Source of the DNA: Aureispira sp050633105
Lineage (GTDB): Bacteria; Bacteroidota; Bacteroidia; Chitinophagales; Saprospiraceae
Length of the DNA: 64,000 bases
Assembly (NCBI GenBank): GCA_050633105.1
Contig: JBOEFW010000084.1
Location: forward strand, 1-64,000
Reading direction: 5' to 3'
Both the position numbers and the translations under genes were made by a program. Positions 1-8,366 of this stretch are shown here, one piece after another. The notes beneath the pieces are model-generated. The model saw nothing but the letters and a program-made list of their open reading frames with translations. It was not told the origin of the DNA and made no database searches. How positions within the stretch are numbered: position 1 is the stretch's first letter; each line of letters opens with the position of its first letter.

Positions 1-380
1 GCCAATTCTGCTTTTCGCGCCTTTTCCGCTTTTTTTGCTGCCGCTAAGTCTGCTTGACGAGCCAACTCTGCTTGGCGTGCTTCTTCTGCTTTCTTCGCTG
101 CCGCTAAGTCTGCTTGGCGAGCCAATTCTGCTTTTCGCGNNNNNNNNNNNNNNNNNNNNNNNNNNNNNNNNNNNNNNNNNNNNNNNNNNNNNNNNNNNNN
201 NNNNNNNNNNNNNNNNNNNNNNNNNNNNNNNNNNNNNNNNNNNNNNNNNNNNNNNNNNNNNNNNNNNNNNNNNNNNNNNNNNNNNNNNNNNNNNNNNNNN
301 NNNNNNNNNNNNNNNNNNNNNNNNNNTCTTCGCTGCCGCTAAGTCCGCCTGACGAGCCAATTCTGCTTGCTTGGCAGTTT
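1..380 (-). repeat. 60-bp tandem repeat encoding 20-residue helical units
   Basis: Positions 1-60 and 61-120 are near-identical 60-bp units, a third begins at 121, and the same sequence resumes after the N run (327-380). Each unit encodes one 20-residue Ala/Lys/Glu/Arg-rich helical repeat of the transglycosylase tail. Repeat collapse probably caused the assembly gap. Confidence 0.85.
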
Positions 381-2163
381 CCTTCTTCTCTTCTTGGTCT
401 GCTAACTTCTTACTCTGTGCTTCTAAATATGCCAGAGCTTGTTTTTCTTCTTTAGTAATTGTTGTAAAGACAGTTGCCTTAGTAGCTGCACGTTCTTTGC
501 TATAAAGACTGGTACTTTGCTTTTGGGTCGCTTGTAAAGCTGATTGCTGTTCTTGTTGTTTTTTAGCGGCTAATTCTGTTGCGCTAGGTCCAGTAGGCTT
601 TGGAAGCGTAGTAACTACGACTGGGCTTGTTGGGGCTGTTGTTGCGACAGTGCGCAAACGGCGCTGGCGAGTACGATCTTGAGAAACCTGATCCATCACA
701 TTTGGCTGGGCACGTTGAGCGGTGACCGCCGTTGTTTTATTAGACAACTGATAAGGATTTGAGTTTTTAGTACTCGATGACGTTTTTGTAGTATTTGTTG
801 CTGCTACTGCTTTAGTAGTTGTAATCGCAGATAATTTTTTACTTTTCTTGATGGTTGTGTAAACAGGAGCTGTTAAAGCTCTTTTTTGCTTATCATCTAA
901 CCCAACTACCTTTAAAGAAGCAATTGAAATACTCTCAATCATGGGAGGAATAAATTGTTTTGCCCAAGCGTCTTTTGGAACATGGTACTTTCTAACAGCT
1001 AACACATCTCCTTTTTGAATAGTATAATTAGAAGGTAAACCATTCCAGAATAGTACATCCTCTCTAGAAAAGCGATGTGCTTTCATTAGCTTATGTAACT
1101 CATACTCATTATTGACACGACGAATACACTTGATTGGGTTTTCTGTACGCATGCTTACAATACGATTGTAAGCTGCTTCGTAATTTCTGAATTTTGCGAC
1201 AATACGAGCAGGCAATACCAAAATATGGTTGCTTCCACTAGAGGGCACATAATTCTTAATGTATCCAGGATTCAAGCGTTTAAGGGTATCTCTATCAATA
1301 TTGTAATACTTACTTAACTGTGTTAAGGTTTGGTACCCTGGTTCTAAATGGATAGAATCCGTCAAGACAAAATCAGGATGTTGTCTTTTTATCGTTAATT
1401 CATGCAAGTGATGATATTCATAAGAATAAGCTACTGCCATGAAATAAGGCACATACATTTGCGTCTCTCTTGGAAGAGAAGAACGGATGTCCCAAAAATC
1501 TTTATTGTTTCCTTTTACATAACGATCTACTCGCCCAGGACCACAATTATAAGCAGCTAAAGCTAATGGCCAATCTCCATAACGCTTGAATAGGTTCGCT
1601 AACATAGTAGCCGCTGCGTTAGAGGCTTTGTGGGTATCACTACGCTCATCTAGATGAGAACTCACCGTTAGACCATATAATTTGGCTGTACCAGGAATAA
1701 ATTGCCACAAACCAACAGCCGCTGCATGGGAGCGCGCCACTCCATTCAAATTGGACTCTACAATTGGTAAATACTTAATGTGGTGTGGAATGTTCTTTTC
1801 TGCTAGGTACTCCTCAAAAATAGGAAAGTACATCTCTGTCAATCCTAAGGTACGTTCTGTTGCAGAGCGATAACGTTCTGTACGATAAATGATATGGTTT
1901 TTGATCTCTGGTGTAAGTCGATACTGAATAGCTCCTGACATTTCTAAGAAACGCGCCTTATAATGTTCATCCGTAAAGGTAGGGTAATCGGGGTTATTAG
2001 GAGAGTAGTCATTCATCAAAGCCCCCATATTGGTCACCAATAAACGACCTAGTTCTTCATTGATGTCGGGATAATCATTGGGGCTAGCAGAGGTGATAAG
2101 ACTGTTGCTTATCATCACCAAAAGTAGTGCAATTACTTTTGATGCAGGTGGAGTAAAATTCAT
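1..2163 (-). CDS. MltD-like lytic transglycosylase with LysM domains and Ala-rich repeat tail (3' partial)
   Basis: Periplasmic or outer-membrane murein lytic transglycosylase that cleaves peptidoglycan glycan strands. Translation from the ATG at 2163 gives a signal-like N-terminus, then an SLT domain: catalytic Glu136 in PIVESNLNG, followed by GLWQFIPGTA and AAYNCGPGRV, which are the family motifs. Two LysM-like peptidoglycan-binding segments follow at about residues 270-320 and 340-395, then a Ser/Thr/Gln-rich linker and a highly charged Ala/Lys/Glu helix of 20-residue repeats (AELARQADLAAAKK). The tail is interrupted by an assembly gap and the stop codon lies left of the window. The catalytic half matches MltD in order and length; the long repeat tail is not part of standard MltD and may be a coiled-coil spacer. 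The domain assignment is confident; the tail's role is unknown. Confidence 0.88.
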   Translation of the reverse strand, partial: MNFTPPASKVIALLLVMISNSLITSASPNDYPDINEELGRLLVTNMGALMNDYSPNNPDYPTFTDEHYKARFLEMSGAIQYRLTPEIKNHIIYRTERYRSATERTLGLTEMYFPIFEEYLAEKNIPHHIKYLPIVESNLNGVARSHAAAVGLWQFIPGTAKLYGLTVSSHLDERSDTHKASNAAATMLANLFKRYGDWPLALAAYNCGPGRVDRYVKGNNKDFWDIRSSLPRETQMYVPYFMAVAYSYEYHHLHELTIKRQHPDFVLTDSIHLEPGYQTLTQLSKYYNIDRDTLKRLNPGYIKNYVPSSGSNHILVLPARIVAKFRNYEAAYNRIVSMRTENPIKCIRRVNNEYELHKLMKAHRFSREDVLFWNGLPSNYTIQKGDVLAVRKYHVPKDAWAKQFIPPMIESISIASLKVVGLDDKQKRALTAPVYTTIKKSKKLSAITTTKAVAATNTTKTSSSTKNSNPYQLSNKTTAVTAQRAQPNVMDQVSQDRTRQRRLRTVATTAPTSPVVVTTLPKPTGPSATELAAKKQQEQQSALQATQKQSTSLYSKERAATKATVFTTITKEEKQALAYLEAQSKKLADQEEKKETAKQAELARQADLAAAKXXXXXXXXXXXXXXXXXXXXXXXXXXXXXXXXXXXXXXXXXXXXXXXXXXXXXXXXXXXXXXXAKSRIGSPSRLSGSEESRRSTPSRVGSSSRLSGSKKSGKGAKSRIG
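140..326. other. Assembly gap (187 N)
   Basis: A run of 187 N inside the repeat-coding tail. The reading frame left of the gap is shifted relative to the right side by an amount that 187 bases does not restore, so the N count is an estimate rather than a measured length. Confidence 0.98.
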
Positions 2164-2327
2164 TGCTATGGAAAGTTTGTCCTAGTCTATAAGGGGCGCG
2201 TAATTATTGGTATGTTATTTTGGATTACTAAAGCAATCGCTTTCAAAGGTGCAAACCAATGGTATACAAAGGTATAAAAATATAGCACCATTCCAAAAAA
2301 CCGAAAATAATCCAATTTTTAACAAAT

Positions 2328-2368
2328 GTCCTTAGTAGGGAGGTATTGCATACCTCCCTACTAAGGAC
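2328..2368. terminator. Perfect 18-bp inverted repeat downstream of tatA
   Basis: Arms 2328-2345 and 2351-2368 are perfectly complementary (GTCCTTAGTAGGGAGGTA and its complement) around a 5-nt loop. It lies 64 nt past the tatA stop and upstream of the lytic transglycosylase. On the minus strand it is followed by an A/T-rich stretch but no clean U tract, so termination is likely but not canonical. Confidence 0.6.
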
Positions 2369-2431
2369 CAACTACAATAGTATAATTCTATTGCAGCATT
2401 ATAACTGTCTACGAGCGTATTTTGTTATAAT

Positions 2432-2659
2432 CTACTTGGTAGAATTTTCTTCTATCTTGATTTTTTCTTTTTCGCTATCGCGCATTCCTTCTCTAAACTC
2501 CTTGGTCACCGTGTCACGAGCATTGTTAAACTCACTCACTCCTTTACCAAGACCTCGCATTAGTTCAGGAATTTTCTTACCTCCAAACAAAAGTAAGATC
2601 ACAAAAAAGACCAATAACATTTCTGGTCCTAAAAAATTCATTAAGAATATTGTGTTCAT
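2432..2659 (-). CDS. tatA: TatA/E family twin-arginine translocase subunit
   Basis: Small inner-membrane component of the Tat pathway, which exports folded proteins. The 75-residue product has a short N-terminus, one transmembrane helix (about residues 8-25), the hinge motif LFGGKKIPELMRGLGKG that defines the TatA/Hcf106 family, and a charged amphipathic C-terminal tail. Length is typical. It stands alone: tatC is not in the window. The ATG at 2659 is used; an alternative ATG six codons downstream (MNFLGPEM) is also possible. Confidence 0.92.
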   Translation of the reverse strand: MNTIFLMNFLGPEMLLVFFVILLLFGGKKIPELMRGLGKGVSEFNNARDTVTKEFREGMRDSEKEKIKIEENSTK

Positions 2660-2791
2660 GCTATTTTATTTTTATTAGTAACGACTAGTTTATTTGCTAA
2701 GTAAATCCACCATAAAGGTACGATTTTTAATTCAAATGCTCTTCCAAGTCCTTATATAAATGAAAAGGCCTTCTTCTGCTTAAGTCCTTAT

Positions 2792-4024
2792 TTATTGGGC
2801 TTTATAATAAATAACCGAACAATTCTCTGCTTGAAAGACGGCTTTACTTCGTGCCTGAATGGTCGCGGCAGTCACACTATTATAGTGCTCTTTTTCTAAG
2901 TTAATCCAATTGGCATCGCCCAATACCTCATAATAACCCAAATTAATGGCCTTATGCAGATTGTTCAACTCACTAAATTCTAGATTGTGTTCGGTACAAT
3001 GTTTGAATTTCTCTACTGCTTGTTGAGACAATGGTTCTTGAATCAATTGCTGCAACTCACTCCAAACCGCTTGTTCTGCGGCTTCAAAAGTAACTCCTTC
3101 CGCTAATTTGCCTTCTATCACTAACAAACCATCCTCTAAAGAACTTGTAATGTAAGCCTCCACATTAGAAAAATACTCTTGATCTTTAACCAAGTGTTGA
3201 AACAACCAAGCAGCATCTCCTTCTGACAGGACATCTGTAATCAAATCATCCACATAGTATTCTGGTGTTTTGCGTGCCGCAGAACGAAAAACCATGTACA
3301 AGGCATCCAAAGGCACTTTGGCATTGACCTCTAATAAACGGCGTTTTGTCTGAGGAGGTTCTACAGGAGCGGTATTTTTTTGCGGATCACCTGCGGGCAA
3401 TTCACCAAACCATTTTTGAGTTAGTGCTAATACTTCCTCCGATTCTACATTACCACAAATAGATAATACCGCATTACTAGGGCAATAATATCGATCAAAA
3501 AACGCTTGTACATCTTCTAGCGTAGCTTCCGCAATGTGTGCAGGAATCTCTCCAATCGTGGGTGTCCGATAAGGATGTTGGTGATAAGCCAAGGGGCCTA
3601 TCAAGTGCCAAATATCGCCATAGGGCTCATTCAAACAGCTTTCCTTAAATTCTTCCAAAACTACTTTACGCTCTCGTTCAAGAGTTTGGGGTGTTAATTG
3701 CAAAGCAGCCATTCGATCCGCTTCTAGCCATAAAGCTAGTTCCAGGTTTTGGCAGGGCAAGTACTCATAATAAACCGTCATATCCTGATTGGTAAAGGCA
3801 TTGTTCTCCCCTCCCGCTTGTTGAATATAATCGTCAAAACTTGCAGCATTCTCTGAACCACCAAACATGAGGTGTTCAAATAAATGTGCATAACCTGTCT
3901 TGCCTTTTTCCTCGTCTTTGGTTCCTACATTATAGGTTACACAAACAGACACCAAAGGTGTACTTTTGTCTTGATGTACCAATAATTTTAAACCATTATC
4001 CAGTTGATATCGTGTAAATTCCAT
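2792..4024 (-). CDS. M16 family zinc metallopeptidase
   Basis: Insulinase/processing-peptidase family protein of 410 residues. The inverted zinc motif HLFEH is at residues 47-51 within YAHLFEHLMFGG, and the third ligand is provided by the Glu pair in VVLEEFKE near residue 125, the expected spacing of about 75 residues. The second half is the M16 C-terminal domain. Length fits a single-chain M16B protein such as those usually found as tandem pairs; here no inactive partner subunit lies next to it. No signal peptide is visible, so it may be cytoplasmic, or the start may lie elsewhere. Catalytically competent by motif; substrate unknown. Confidence 0.88.
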   Translation of the reverse strand: MEFTRYQLDNGLKLLVHQDKSTPLVSVCVTYNVGTKDEEKGKTGYAHLFEHLMFGGSENAASFDDYIQQAGGENNAFTNQDMTVYYEYLPCQNLELALWLEADRMAALQLTPQTLERERKVVLEEFKESCLNEPYGDIWHLIGPLAYHQHPYRTPTIGEIPAHIAEATLEDVQAFFDRYYCPSNAVLSICGNVESEEVLALTQKWFGELPAGDPQKNTAPVEPPQTKRRLLEVNAKVPLDALYMVFRSAARKTPEYYVDDLITDVLSEGDAAWLFQHLVKDQEYFSNVEAYITSSLEDGLLVIEGKLAEGVTFEAAEQAVWSELQQLIQEPLSQQAVEKFKHCTEHNLEFSELNNLHKAINLGYYEVLGDANWINLEKEHYNSVTAATIQARSKAVFQAENCSVIYYKAQ

Positions 4025-4183
4025 TATCTTTGTTCGCTACAATTGATAGGCCTTTTTGCTGATTTGCCAACAAAAGGGGCACAAAAATAGTTAATTTTGT
4101 GATAACTTTAAGATAGTCCCTAAACTAACAGCAAAGTTTTCTATCCTACATCGTATTCTCTTTCGTATCACAATCTACATTGC

Positions 4184-5578
4184 GTGCAAAACAACCATAG
4201 AGCCGAACGTCAACAAGAATTTCTAAAACAAGCCGAAGAAAAAGCTTTTTCGTTGGATCATCGCCAACGTTTGGCCTTTAATATGGGCAAATACCACACA
4301 AAGGTAGCCTTAGGCAAACAGCAATTTAAAGATTTGCCTAGAGCGCGGCAATTGGCTAAGAATGTCAAAGCGCGGGTCATGAGAGAATTACCAGAATTAC
4401 TAGAAGCCTTTGAAGCTAATTTTACGGCTAGAGGGGGAAAAGTAATTTGGGCAGAGGACATTCCACAAGCACAAGCGGCCATTACCAACATCATAAAAGA
4501 AAAACAGGCCAAGGTTGTTGTCAAATCCAAGTCGATGATCACAGAGGAAATTGAGCTCAATCCTCTGCTAGAAAAAAATGGAGTGGAAGTCTTAGAAACA
4601 GATTTAGGAGAATTTATTGTCCAAGTCAAAGGAGAGGCTCCTTATCATATTGTAACGCCAGCCATGCACTTATCCAAAGAAGACATTGCTGATTTATTCC
4701 ACGAAAAATTCAATACCGCTCCAGACGCTACCCCAGAAGAATTGACAAATTATGTGCGAGGAGTCTTGCGGGAGCGTTTTGCACAAGCTGATATTGGAAT
4801 TTCGGGTGGCAATTTCTTATTGGCAGATACAGGTTCTGTGGTTTTAGTAGAAAATGAAGGCAATGGGCGTCTGACTACGACTCTCCCCAAAACCCATATT
4901 GCCATTGTAGGAATGGAAAAAATGTTGCCCTCTATTGAGGACTTAGATTTGTTTTTGCCCTTGCTTTCAACCTTTGGAACAGGGCAAATGCTAACCGTTT
5001 ATAACAGCATTCTAAGTGGCCCCAAACAACCTCATGAAGTAGACGGACCAGAAGAAATGTATGTTATATTGTTAGATAATGGCCGCAGTGATTTGTTAGG
5101 CGATCCTAATATGCGTGAAGCACTACATTGCATTCGTTGTGGTTCTTGTCTCAACAATTGCCCTGTTTATCAAACCATTGGGGGCCACACTTATGACAGC
5201 CCTTATAGCGGTCCTATTGGAGCAGTGATTAGCCCCCATTTAGGATTGGGAGGCTTTGAAGCGCAGACCCACTTGAGTCAGGCCTCTTCTCTTTGTGGCA
5301 GTTGCACAGAAAATTGCCCTGTCAACATCAATTTACATCATTTACTACTCTATAACCGTGCTTATGAAGAAGAAGCAGGCTTGCGGTCTTCTGGCGAAGA
5401 ATGGTCCTGGAGAATCTGGCGCCAAGCCATGTTAAGTCGTTCCTTGATGAACGGCCCTGCTTGGAGTAAGAATATAGTCGGCCATTATTTCATTAGTCGT
5501 TTGTGGGGAGCACGTCGCCAAGTTCCAAAATTTCCCAAACGTACCTTTAATCAACTGTGGCGGTCAGGAAAGATTTAA
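4184..5578 (+). CDS. lutB: LutB/LldF-type iron-sulfur oxidoreductase subunit
   Basis: Cytoplasmic subunit of the LutABC-type L-lactate utilisation complex by family. The 464-residue product has an N-terminal LUD-like domain and two ferredoxin-type clusters: C316IRCGSCLNNCP and C371GSCTENCP. These would bind two [4Fe-4S] centres. The chosen start is a GTG at 4184 because no in-frame ATG occurs before residue 34 and the N-terminus from GTG matches the family length. lutA and lutC are not adjacent, which is unusual since they normally form one operon. The 3' end overlaps the converging gene by 4 nt. Assignment to the family is strong; lactate as the substrate is inferred. Confidence 0.85.
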   Translation: MQNNHRAERQQEFLKQAEEKAFSLDHRQRLAFNMGKYHTKVALGKQQFKDLPRARQLAKNVKARVMRELPELLEAFEANFTARGGKVIWAEDIPQAQAAITNIIKEKQAKVVVKSKSMITEEIELNPLLEKNGVEVLETDLGEFIVQVKGEAPYHIVTPAMHLSKEDIADLFHEKFNTAPDATPEELTNYVRGVLRERFAQADIGISGGNFLLADTGSVVLVENEGNGRLTTTLPKTHIAIVGMEKMLPSIEDLDLFLPLLSTFGTGQMLTVYNSILSGPKQPHEVDGPEEMYVILLDNGRSDLLGDPNMREALHCIRCGSCLNNCPVYQTIGGHTYDSPYSGPIGAVISPHLGLGGFEAQTHLSQASSLCGSCTENCPVNINLHHLLLYNRAYEEEAGLRSSGEEWSWRIWRQAMLSRSLMNGPAWSKNIVGHYFISRLWGARRQVPKFPKRTFNQLWRSGKI

Positions 5579-6483
5579 TGGCTGGTTTGTTGTAATAATG
5601 CTTGCCAATCTTCAACTGGAAAAGTATAATTATCATTACTCTCCTCCACCTTGTACAGATCAACAGGAGTTGGAGTACCTTGATCATAAATAGCTGTTCG
5701 AATAGAGTAGGCCCCACTGCCTTCTAGGTAATACATTCCTTGGGGTTGTTTTACCCAACTCAATCCTGTTCTTATCACAAAACAAAGACGACATTCCTTC
5801 GCTTCAATTCGATGTGGACGATACACCATTTTGCTTTGGTTAATGCCTATAGGTCTTGTATAGCGTTCCTCTTGGTGTACTTCATAAGTCAATGTTTTAT
5901 CAAGCATGCACAATCCCTTATAGGCCACTAAAATTTTTTCCATCCATGTAATAGCCGTCTTGTCCTCTAATAGAGGAACAAACCTCGCCAAATAAAGTAG
6001 ATACGCCCTTGCATCTACGCCTATAGAGGGAGCCATTTGTTTTACAGCCTCTATTAGCTGCCAAAACTCCTCCTGCCTAAAAACCATTTCATGGTTGTGT
6101 GCATCATACCAGCCAATTCTATAATACAATTCACCTACACGTAAGTAAAGTACTTCTTCAAACCCCAACCGTTCACCTAGAATCAGCAAACTTGTAAAAC
6201 CATACCTATTAGTAATTGGAAAATCAAATTGAAGCGTTTCAAAATTCCATTGATAAGGAGCACCTTCTATTTCAGAAACAATCGTTTGGTTCCGATATTG
6301 TCCTTGCTCAGACAACACTTCCCAATGCTCCTTTGATAAAGCGGCTTCGCCAAAAGTATACAACCAATCCCAAAAGGAAGGACATTCAAAAATCATCATA
6401 GGACATTTTAGTACAGTATAACTGCGTAAAGAAAAAATTATTCTAAAGTAAGAAAAGTTCTCTACGAACTCCTCAATCGTCAA
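5575..6483 (-). CDS. Hypothetical protein, Trp/Tyr-rich
   Basis: 302 residues, not recognised. No signal peptide, membrane segment or known motif is visible. The sequence is rich in aromatic residues (repeated W, Y and F) with mixed hydrophobic and acidic segments, as in compact cytoplasmic proteins. It converges on the LutB gene with a 4-nt overlap at the stop codons. An in-frame Met at residue 28 or 29 (MMIFECPSF) could be the true start. Long open frame with ordinary codon use supports a real gene. Confidence 0.65.
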   Translation of the reverse strand: MTIEEFVENFSYFRIIFSLRSYTVLKCPMMIFECPSFWDWLYTFGEAALSKEHWEVLSEQGQYRNQTIVSEIEGAPYQWNFETLQFDFPITNRYGFTSLLILGERLGFEEVLYLRVGELYYRIGWYDAHNHEMVFRQEEFWQLIEAVKQMAPSIGVDARAYLLYLARFVPLLEDKTAITWMEKILVAYKGLCMLDKTLTYEVHQEERYTRPIGINQSKMVYRPHRIEAKECRLCFVIRTGLSWVKQPQGMYYLEGSGAYSIRTAIYDQGTPTPVDLYKVEESNDNYTFPVEDWQALLQQTSH

Positions 6484-6727
6484 AAACCCTTCACAATTCC
6501 TTGCTCAAAGCAGATTTCCCCCAAGCCTATCCATTAACTAATAAAAAAAGCTTATTTTTGAGAACGATTCCTCTAATAAGGGAATTTAGAAGGGTACCAT
6601 TTTGGTACATCCTTAGTGTGATGGAACTTATATAGCCTATCTGTTGTTTAACCCGACACCGCCACTAAGGAATTGTTCTATAGTAGAAGTTGCAAAGTGG
6701 CTTCTATATCAAAATGTCATTATTACT

Positions 6728-7432
6728 GTGGAAAACGAGAAGGATTTTTTAGAAGAAGACTTGGATGAGCAAACACTAGAAGACTCCAATGAGCCCCTAG
6801 ATGCCTCTACAACAGAGGAAGGTCATGAAGTCGAACAAGAAGAGGAGGAAGCCCCTAGTGCTACCCCTGAGCAATTGGCTGTTTTTAACAACGAGTTAAT
6901 GCCTCAGATTGATGCCCTATACAACTTCGCTTTTCATCTTTGTTACAACGAAGAAGATGCCAATGACTTGGTACAAGAGACCTATCTTAAAGCATTTAGG
7001 TTTATTGATAAATACATCCAAGGAACTAATGCCAAGGCTTGGTTGTTTAAAATATTGAAGAACGCCTTCATTAACCAATACCGACGTAAAAGCAAGCGTC
7101 CAACACAGGTTGATTATGAAGAAATCGCAACGTATCACGATAGCGAAGATGCTAGTTATGTTGATTTCTTTGATTTAAGAGAGGAGATTTTCCAAGGCAT
7201 GATGGGAGATGAAGTCACCAACGCCATCAATGCTTTACCAATTGATTTTAGAACAGTAATTTTGCTCTGCGATATTGAGGGTTTTACTTACGAAGAGATT
7301 TCTAAGATTATTGATATTCCAATCGGAACGGTTCGCTCGCGTTTGCACCGCTCTAGAAATATGCTCAAAGAGCAATTACGCACCTATGCACAAGGCAAAG
7401 GTTACCAAGATAAGCGTGGAAAGAATAAGTAA
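6728..7432 (+). CDS. Sigma-70 family RNA polymerase sigma factor (ECF-like)
   Basis: Transcription initiation factor. Region 2 reads LVQETYLKAFRFIDKY through AWLFKILKNAFINQYRR, and region 4 is LPIDFRTVILLCDIEGFTYEE with the helix-turn-helix IPIGTVRSRLHRSRN. An unusual acidic N-terminal extension of about 60 residues (many E and D) precedes region 2. No in-frame ATG occurs before the conserved domain, so the GTG at 6728 is chosen; a TTG at 6644 would add 28 residues. The gene is followed by a large hairpin and a small protein resembling a Bacteroidota anti-sigma factor (7654-7896), suggesting that its activity is controlled post-translationally. It could instead belong to a housekeeping-like alternative sigma group. 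Confidence 0.9.
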   Translation: MENEKDFLEEDLDEQTLEDSNEPLDASTTEEGHEVEQEEEEAPSATPEQLAVFNNELMPQIDALYNFAFHLCYNEEDANDLVQETYLKAFRFIDKYIQGTNAKAWLFKILKNAFINQYRRKSKRPTQVDYEEIATYHDSEDASYVDFFDLREEIFQGMMGDEVTNAINALPIDFRTVILLCDIEGFTYEEISKIIDIPIGTVRSRLHRSRNMLKEQLRTYAQGKGYQDKRGKNK

Positions 7433-7471
7433 AACCTTGTTGTTTTCAAAACGCAATCATTGACATTCATA

Positions 7472-7541
7472 AAACTGCGAGTAGCGGGCAGTTTGGCACA
7501 ATAATAGAATTACTACCAACCAAACGAACTACTCGCAGTTT
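7472..7541 (+). promoter_or_regulatory. Large two-part hairpin between sigma factor and anti-sigma candidate
   Basis: Outer arms AAACTGCGAGTAG (7472-7484) and CTACTCGCAGTTT (7529-7541) are perfect complements, and an inner stem GTTTGG (7491-7496) with CCAAAC (7520-7525) nests inside. It lies 40 nt after the sigma factor stop and 112 nt before the next gene. There is no U tract after it, so it is more likely an RNA-processing or attenuation element than a simple terminator. Confidence 0.6.
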
Positions 7542-7653
7542 ACTACATATAAATAATTAGCAGTTGTACTTGTTTTACTGACAAAAGATTTACACATTAA
7601 TACAACTGTTATTCTAAACAATCTATTTAGTTCTATTTATAAAATACATTACT

Positions 7654-7896
7654 ATGAAAAACCATAACAGTAGTCCAAAGGACTTCCAAAGAAGATTGGT
7701 CATGTTCCTAGATGGCGCACTATCGAATCAAGAATCACGTGCGTTTTTGACGGATGTTAAAAAATCTCCAGAGCAACTGGCTAAATTGCAAAAAGAAAAA
7801 TCCTTCCGCGAATTCCTTCGCAAAAAAGTTAACCGCCGCAGTGTCTCCCCTGCCTTGATCAATAGTATCAAATCCAAGATTAACTCCGCTCTTTAA
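7654..7896 (+). CDS. Small anti-sigma-factor-like protein lacking zinc ligands
   Basis: 80 residues. It has the layout of the small anti-sigma proteins encoded after ECF factors in Bacteroidota: an N-terminal helix ending in FLDGALSNQE, a middle helix, then REFLRKKVNRRSVSPALINSIKSKI. The family's zinc-binding His and two Cys are absent; there are no cysteines or histidines in the relevant positions. It lies downstream of the sigma-70 gene on the same strand, 221 nt away. Assignment rests on position and the two short motifs, so it is an inference. It is cytoplasmic, with no membrane segment. Confidence 0.6.
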   Translation: MKNHNSSPKDFQRRLVMFLDGALSNQESRAFLTDVKKSPEQLAKLQKEKSFREFLRKKVNRRSVSPALINSIKSKINSAL

Positions 7897-8109
7897 TAGA
7901 AGCACTTTTATAGTTTTTCGCTGTTGACAACCCAATCCTATCCCTCTCAACAGCTTCCGTTACCGAAATAAATAGATGTTGCCATTGTTACTTTTCGCTC
8001 TACCTATCGCCCATTATGAGAGCCGATTGTTGCAGTTGTAGCCGCCTTACTAAATAAGATATGCGTCGCTTAGTTTGTTGCTTAACAACTACTGATAGAA
8101 CGACATTTT

Positions 8110-8146
8110 AAAAATCCGATTGACTAGTTGTCAATCGGATTTTTTA
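8110..8146 (+). terminator. Intrinsic terminator
   Basis: Stem AAAAATCCGATTGAC (8110-8124) and its complement (8130-8144) around a 5-nt loop with a T run. It lies 213 nt beyond the anti-sigma-like gene and may also serve the minus strand. The stretch 7897-8109 contains no gene I can recognise. Confidence 0.85.
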
Positions 8147-8300
8147 TGTTTATTGCAAAAAATTTAGATAAAGTAGTCTTTTAGTACACTGTAACAGGCG
8201 TTATTTAAATTTAAGTGCATTGTTATTGCGCCTCAGCGCTCTGCTCCATTGCTTGATTTAAACAACTTTTACTATTTTTAGTGCAATGCAGTAGGGCCAA

Positions 8301-8337
8301 CAAAAAACTGCCACTTCTATTTCTAGAAGCAGCAGTT
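8301..8337 (-). terminator. Intrinsic terminator of sucD
   Basis: Read on the minus strand, AACTGC and CTTCTA stems close a short loop and are followed by six T residues, 30 nt after the sucD stop. Confidence 0.8.
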
Positions 8338-8366
8338 CATATATATCAGCTATGATAGTATTCAAT

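Noticed and set aside
35..455. Plus-strand open frames across the 60-bp repeats
   Set aside because: They are the antisense of the transglycosylase repeat tail and run through the N gap; no start or family support.
8000..8100. Possible tRNA in the untranslated tail
   Set aside because: No T-loop (GTTCRANNC) or CCA-stem pairing found.
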